NCBI RefSeq assembly: GCF_002531825.1
Contig: NZ_NWSX01000025.1
Coordinates: 1 to 64,000, forward strand
Length of the DNA: 64,000 nt
Reading direction: 5' to 3'
From: Rhizobium sp. J15
GTDB lineage: Bacteria > Pseudomonadota > Alphaproteobacteria > Rhizobiales > Rhizobiaceae
Part shown: positions 62,201-64,000 of the stretch, one piece after another
Position numbering within the stretch: the first letter of the stretch is position 1
Layout of the letters: every line of letters starts with the position of its first letter
The notes under the pieces: model-generated
Seen by the model: the letters and a program-made list of their open reading frames with translations, nothing else
Database searches by the model: none
Told to the model about the DNA's origin: nothing
Made by a program: the position numbers and the translations under genes

Positions 62201-62656
62201 ATGAGCGGCTGGCAGCTCGTCTCGCGCCTGCGCGAGGCCGGCCAGACGGCCCCGGTGCTGATGCTTTCGGCCAATATCGGCGATGCGGCGGTTCTGAGCG
62301 ACAGCGACGACAGCCACAATGATGCGATCGGCAAGCCCGTCGACATCCGCCAGCTGCGCGACAAGCTCGCTTTGCATCTCGGCCTGAAATGGATCTATGC
62401 CGATGCGGCGCCGGCCATCGTGGAAAAGACCAAGGCGCCGATGCTGAGCCCGGGTGCCGCCCATGTGCAGGAACTGCTGCGGCTCGGCGAGATCGGTTAC
62501 ATCAGAGGCATTGAAGCGAAGCTTTCCGACCTTGCCAAGGTGGAGGCAAATCGGCCATTCACGGAGGCTCTTCGACCCTATGTAGCCGCCTTCGATCTGA
62601 CCGGCTTCATGAACTTCCTGCACGACTTCGACGAAAAGGTGGAATCCATTGGCTGA
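59273..62656 (+). CDS. Hybrid histidine kinase with an NCS1 permease-like sensor domain
   Basis: The 1127-residue protein starts with about 480 residues resembling a purine/cytosine (NCS1) permease, about 12 helices (LALEAIGGAITLSYGTTNAF; SQLKINVMNAYAGSLAWSNF). A cysteine cluster follows (503-541; CSVCEHPF, CPAY, CSLCC, CHDMCKP) that may bind zinc, then two helices (about 570-640), a HisKA domain (His686, GLSHELRTPLNAVLGYA), an ATPase domain (GLGLGLTITRLL) and a receiver (Asp971, LFLVDILMPGMSG). It probably senses or transports a nitrogen compound. GGAAAGAGGG precedes the ATG. It overlaps the response regulator gene. Confidence 0.88.
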   Translation: MTARQRIIPVRREYNRWVANQTLEDYALRFTAKSARHFSSERISQTAIGAISFLALEAIGGAITLSYGTTNAFYAIIVASLAMLAIGLPISRYAIRHGVDIDLLTRGAGFGYIGSTITSLIYASFTFMLFAIEASIMSGALELTLGIPLWIGYIISAVMVIPLVTHGVRLISKFQLITQPFWIVLNILPFIFIALMDWEKFDLWRAFSGIRHASGPPGTIADFDLVEFGAASAVILALMSQIGEQADFLRFLPPVPQRKWRHRLAIFLAGPGWVIIGAPKLLAGSFLVVLTFTSGVPLDRAADPAQMYLTAFGYMVPWHNAALLLMAAFVVVSQLKINVMNAYAGSLAWSNFFSRLTHSHPGRVIWLVFNVAIALLLMELGIYRLLEETLGIFSIIAMAWLCTISADLFINKPLGLAPPGIEFKRAHLYDINPVGLGAMTLSATLSLIAHFGAFGETAASLAPYITLAIAFIATPTLAWATRGKFYLARKPRQSWKTLTSITCSVCEHPFEPEDMAWCPAYAAPICSLCCSLDSRCHDMCKPAARFNAQVGTVARTLLPESILGKLTTRLGRYGIAVALALTAIGAILAMIAHQVASASPETAEVVNRTILIVFFVFSVISGVVCWFYVLAHDSRVVAEEESSRQNTLLLKEIAAHKKTDAALQNAKETAEAANRAKSRYVVGLSHELRTPLNAVLGYAQILERDETIPAPRHSSIKVIRRSAEHLSGLIDGLLDISKIEAGRLQVYSNEINIQDFLDQIVEMFRPQAQAKGLAFLHARSPALPQFVRTDEKRLRQILVNLLSNAIKFTDEGSVTFDVAYRSQVATFTVTDTGRGIAEKDLTRIYEPFQRGEADSVRPMPGLGLGLTITRLLTNTLGGEIAVSSVKDEGSTFRVRLMLSAVMRAAAPPQEKRIAGYDGPRRTIVVVDDNEDHREMMREILAPLDFIVLTAAGGAECLTLIDGIMPDLFLVDILMPGMSGWQLVSRLREAGQTAPVLMLSANIGDAAVLSDSDDSHNDAIGKPVDIRQLRDKLALHLGLKWIYADAAPAIVEKTKAPMLSPGAAHVQELLRLGEIGYIRGIEAKLSDLAKVEANRPFTEALRPYVAAFDLTGFMNFLHDFDEKVESIG

Positions 62657-63566
62657 GCCGGCCCTCCCTCGCGACATCGTTCTTCTCGTCGACGACTCGC
62701 CGGAGGCGCTGGGCTTCCTGACCGACGCGCTCGAACAGTCCGGCTTCTCGGTGCTGATCGCGACGTCGGGCACGGCGGCACTTGGCATCGTCGAGCGCAT
62801 CACGCCCGATCTCATCCTGCTTGACGCGGTCATGCCCGCCATGGACGGCTTCGAGACCTGCCGCCGGCTGAAGGCGAATGCCGCGGTGGCGCAGGTGCCG
62901 GTCATCTTCATGACCGGACTGACCGAGACCGAGCATGTCGTGCATGCGCTGGAATCCGGCGGCGTCGATTACCTCACCAAGCCGATCAACATCGACGAAT
63001 TGCGCGCCCGCATCCGCGTCCATCTCAGAAATGCCCGCTCGACCCAGAGCGCCCGTGTCGCGCTGGATGCCGCCGGACGCCATCTGCTGGCGGTCAAGGG
63101 CGACGGTGCGATCCATTGGTCGACGCCGCAGGCAACGCGGCTGGTCAATACGGCGATGGGCAGCGACGACGGCATGGAGGTCGTCGTCCGCCATATCGCC
63201 GGCTGGATGCGCGACCGCATGGCCGCAGTGCGCGACGGCATCATCTCGATCACCCATGCCGGCCAGGCGGCGCTGCAGCTCGCCTTCCTCGGCGCGATCG
63301 GCCCGGACGAATATCTCTTCCGCCTCACGGCCGCCAGCCAGCGCAGCGACGACGAGGTGCTGCGCCAGCGCTTCTCGCTCACACAGCGCGAATCCGAAGT
63401 GCTTCTCTGGATCGCCAAGGGCAAGGCCAACCGCGATATCGGCGAGATATTGGGACTGTCGGCGCGCACGGTGAATAAGCACCTCGAGCAGATCTATGTG
63501 AAACTCGGCGTCGAGAACCGCGCCTCGGCTGCGGTAAAAGCGACGCATGTGCTGCACGAGGTGTAG
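62649..63566 (+). CDS. LuxR-type response regulator paired with the permease-like kinase
   Basis: The 305-residue protein has a receiver (Asp59, LILLDAVMPAMDG; Lys in YLTKPINIDE), a middle region of about 100 residues without clear family, and a C-terminal LuxR helix-turn-helix (LTQRESEVLLWIAKGKANRD; LSARTVNKHLEQIYVKLGVE). It overlaps the kinase gene by eight bases, so the two are co-translated and form one signalling pair. The neighbouring urt/ure genes are plausible targets. Confidence 0.9.
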   Translation: MAEPALPRDIVLLVDDSPEALGFLTDALEQSGFSVLIATSGTAALGIVERITPDLILLDAVMPAMDGFETCRRLKANAAVAQVPVIFMTGLTETEHVVHALESGGVDYLTKPINIDELRARIRVHLRNARSTQSARVALDAAGRHLLAVKGDGAIHWSTPQATRLVNTAMGSDDGMEVVVRHIAGWMRDRMAAVRDGIISITHAGQAALQLAFLGAIGPDEYLFRLTAASQRSDDEVLRQRFSLTQRESEVLLWIAKGKANRDIGEILGLSARTVNKHLEQIYVKLGVENRASAAVKATHVLHEV

Positions 63567-63610
63567 AGGCATATTGCAAGGCACGCCGTGTCCGCCCTCT
63601 CCATGATCCT

Positions 63611-63870
63611 TCAGACGATCCGATCGGGCGCGTCCCTGCCCTCGATGAAATCCGTCACTTCTCGACCACCTTCATGCCCATGGCGGTCCGCATTTTCTTC
63701 GTCGCGCTGCCGCGATGCGGCAGCAGAGCCGCATTCTCAATCCGCCGCAAGGTTTCCGGTACATTCGGTTCCGCCTCATAGACATCGAGCCACGCACCGC
63801 GGATCGTGCCTGCCGCCAGAACCGAAATCAGCACAGCTTCATCCACGACGTCGCCGCAGGCGAACCGCAC
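63611..63870 (-). pseudogene. Remnant of a D-isomer-specific 2-hydroxyacid dehydrogenase (C-terminal part)
   Basis: The minus strand encodes GDVVDEAVLISVLAAGTIRG, AWLDVYEAEPNVPETLRRI and ALLPHRGSATKKMRTAMG, the NAD-domain end and C-terminus of 2-hydroxyacid dehydrogenases (glyoxylate/hydroxypyruvate reductase type). A stop follows VVEK, but the next frame continues VTDFIEGRDAPDRIV and stops at 63613-63611, so there is a frameshift near 63655. The N-terminal two-thirds is missing. This is decayed sequence. Confidence 0.82.
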
Positions 63871-63892
63871 TGAAATGTGCTGAAAAAGAAAG

Positions 63893-63915
63893 AAGCCCGG
63901 TAGGAACCGGGCTTC
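63893..63915 (-). terminator. Terminator of the gene entering from the right edge
   Basis: GAAGCCCG and CGGGCTTC form a perfect 8-bp stem with a 7-base loop, followed on the minus strand by TTTCTTTTTC. It lies 32 bases after the stop at 63947. Confidence 0.75.
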
Positions 63916-63946
63916 GATCAGATCGTATCCAAAAAGGAAGTAAAGC

Positions 63947-64000
63947 TTACATGCCCTGCGGGACGTAGGTGTACTTGCCGTCCGCGCCCTTCTTCCATTC
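63947..64000 (-). CDS. C-terminal end of a gene cut by the right window edge
   Basis: The last 17 codons read EWKKGADGKYTYVPQGM and a TAA stop at 63949-63947 on the minus strand. A good terminator follows. The sequence recalls the C-terminus of periplasmic amino-acid-binding proteins of ABC transporters, but 17 residues are too few for an assignment. Confidence 0.5.
   Translation of the reverse strand, partial: EWKKGADGKYTYVPQGM

Noticed and set aside
63588..63968. 126-codon plus-strand frame near the right edge
   Set aside because: Arg/Ser/Pro-rich shadow covering the dehydrogenase remnant, a terminator and the next gene's end.

Overview
The window is a GC-rich chromosomal segment from an alphaproteobacterium of the Rhizobium leguminosarum / R. 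etli group. This rests on the gene content: a hmuPSTUV haem operon with tonB transcribed divergently, a NepR-EcfG-PhyR stress module, a urease operon with rhizobial accessory genes, and typical rhizobial palindromic repeats. Codon use looks uniform. I see no rRNA, tRNA, CRISPR array, insertion sequence or prophage. The identification of the organism is an inference from gene content.

Layout: (1) 1-2.5 kb: partial ThuA-like gene, TetR-SMR efflux pair with a perfect 14-bp operator-like palindrome, truncated haemoglobin plus DUF423 protein. (2) 2.5-10 kb: iron/haem region with a four-gene operon (DUF2325, unknown, IsdG-type monooxygenase, VOC protein) behind an IRO-like box, then tonB, an exported protein, and hmuPSTUV. 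(3) 10-14.3 kb: general stress response: DUF883/membrane-protein operon, ecfG, nepR, phyR and an HWE kinase. GGAAC-N16/17-CGTT promoters precede three of these units and a weaker one faces nepR. (4) 14.6-17.4 kb: reductive pyrimidine degradation, first step (two dihydropyrimidine dehydrogenase subunits). (5) 17.5-24.4 kb: LLM oxidoreductase, an RtcB-PrfH RNA repair/ribosome rescue pair whose prfH is frameshifted, FtrA-like regulator with rhodanese, quinone-oxidoreductase-like protein with LysR. (6) 24.6-27.7 kb: haem oxygenase translationally coupled to a bacteriophytochrome HWE kinase. (7) 27.7-36.9 kb: RutR-type regulator, beta-ureidopropionase, dihydropyrimidinase and an NMT1-type ABC transporter. 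Two palindrome-plus-DUF559-endonuclease units are wedged between these genes.

(8) 37.4-42 kb: two-gene RND efflux system. (9) 42-57 kb: one long minus-strand urea regulon: urtABCDE uptake genes, then ureD-A-B-C-E-F-G, interleaved with DUF1272, LprI-like, GT29-like, DUF2459 and GGDEF genes. (10) 57.2-63.6 kb: secreted PAP2 phosphatase with autotransporter-type repeats, and an unusual sensor kinase whose input domain is a whole NCS1-like permease, with its LuxR-type response regulator. The right edge holds a dehydrogenase remnant and the last codons of another gene.

How it fits together: haem is imported (TonB/Hmu), probably degraded (IsdG-like protein, haem oxygenase), and biliverdin from the latter can supply the phytochrome. 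Pyrimidine breakdown and urea uptake/hydrolysis both release ammonium. The permease-like kinase beside the urea genes is a candidate nitrogen-compound sensor. The most unusual signals are the DUF559/palindrome units, the frameshifted RNA-repair partner, and the permease-kinase fusion.
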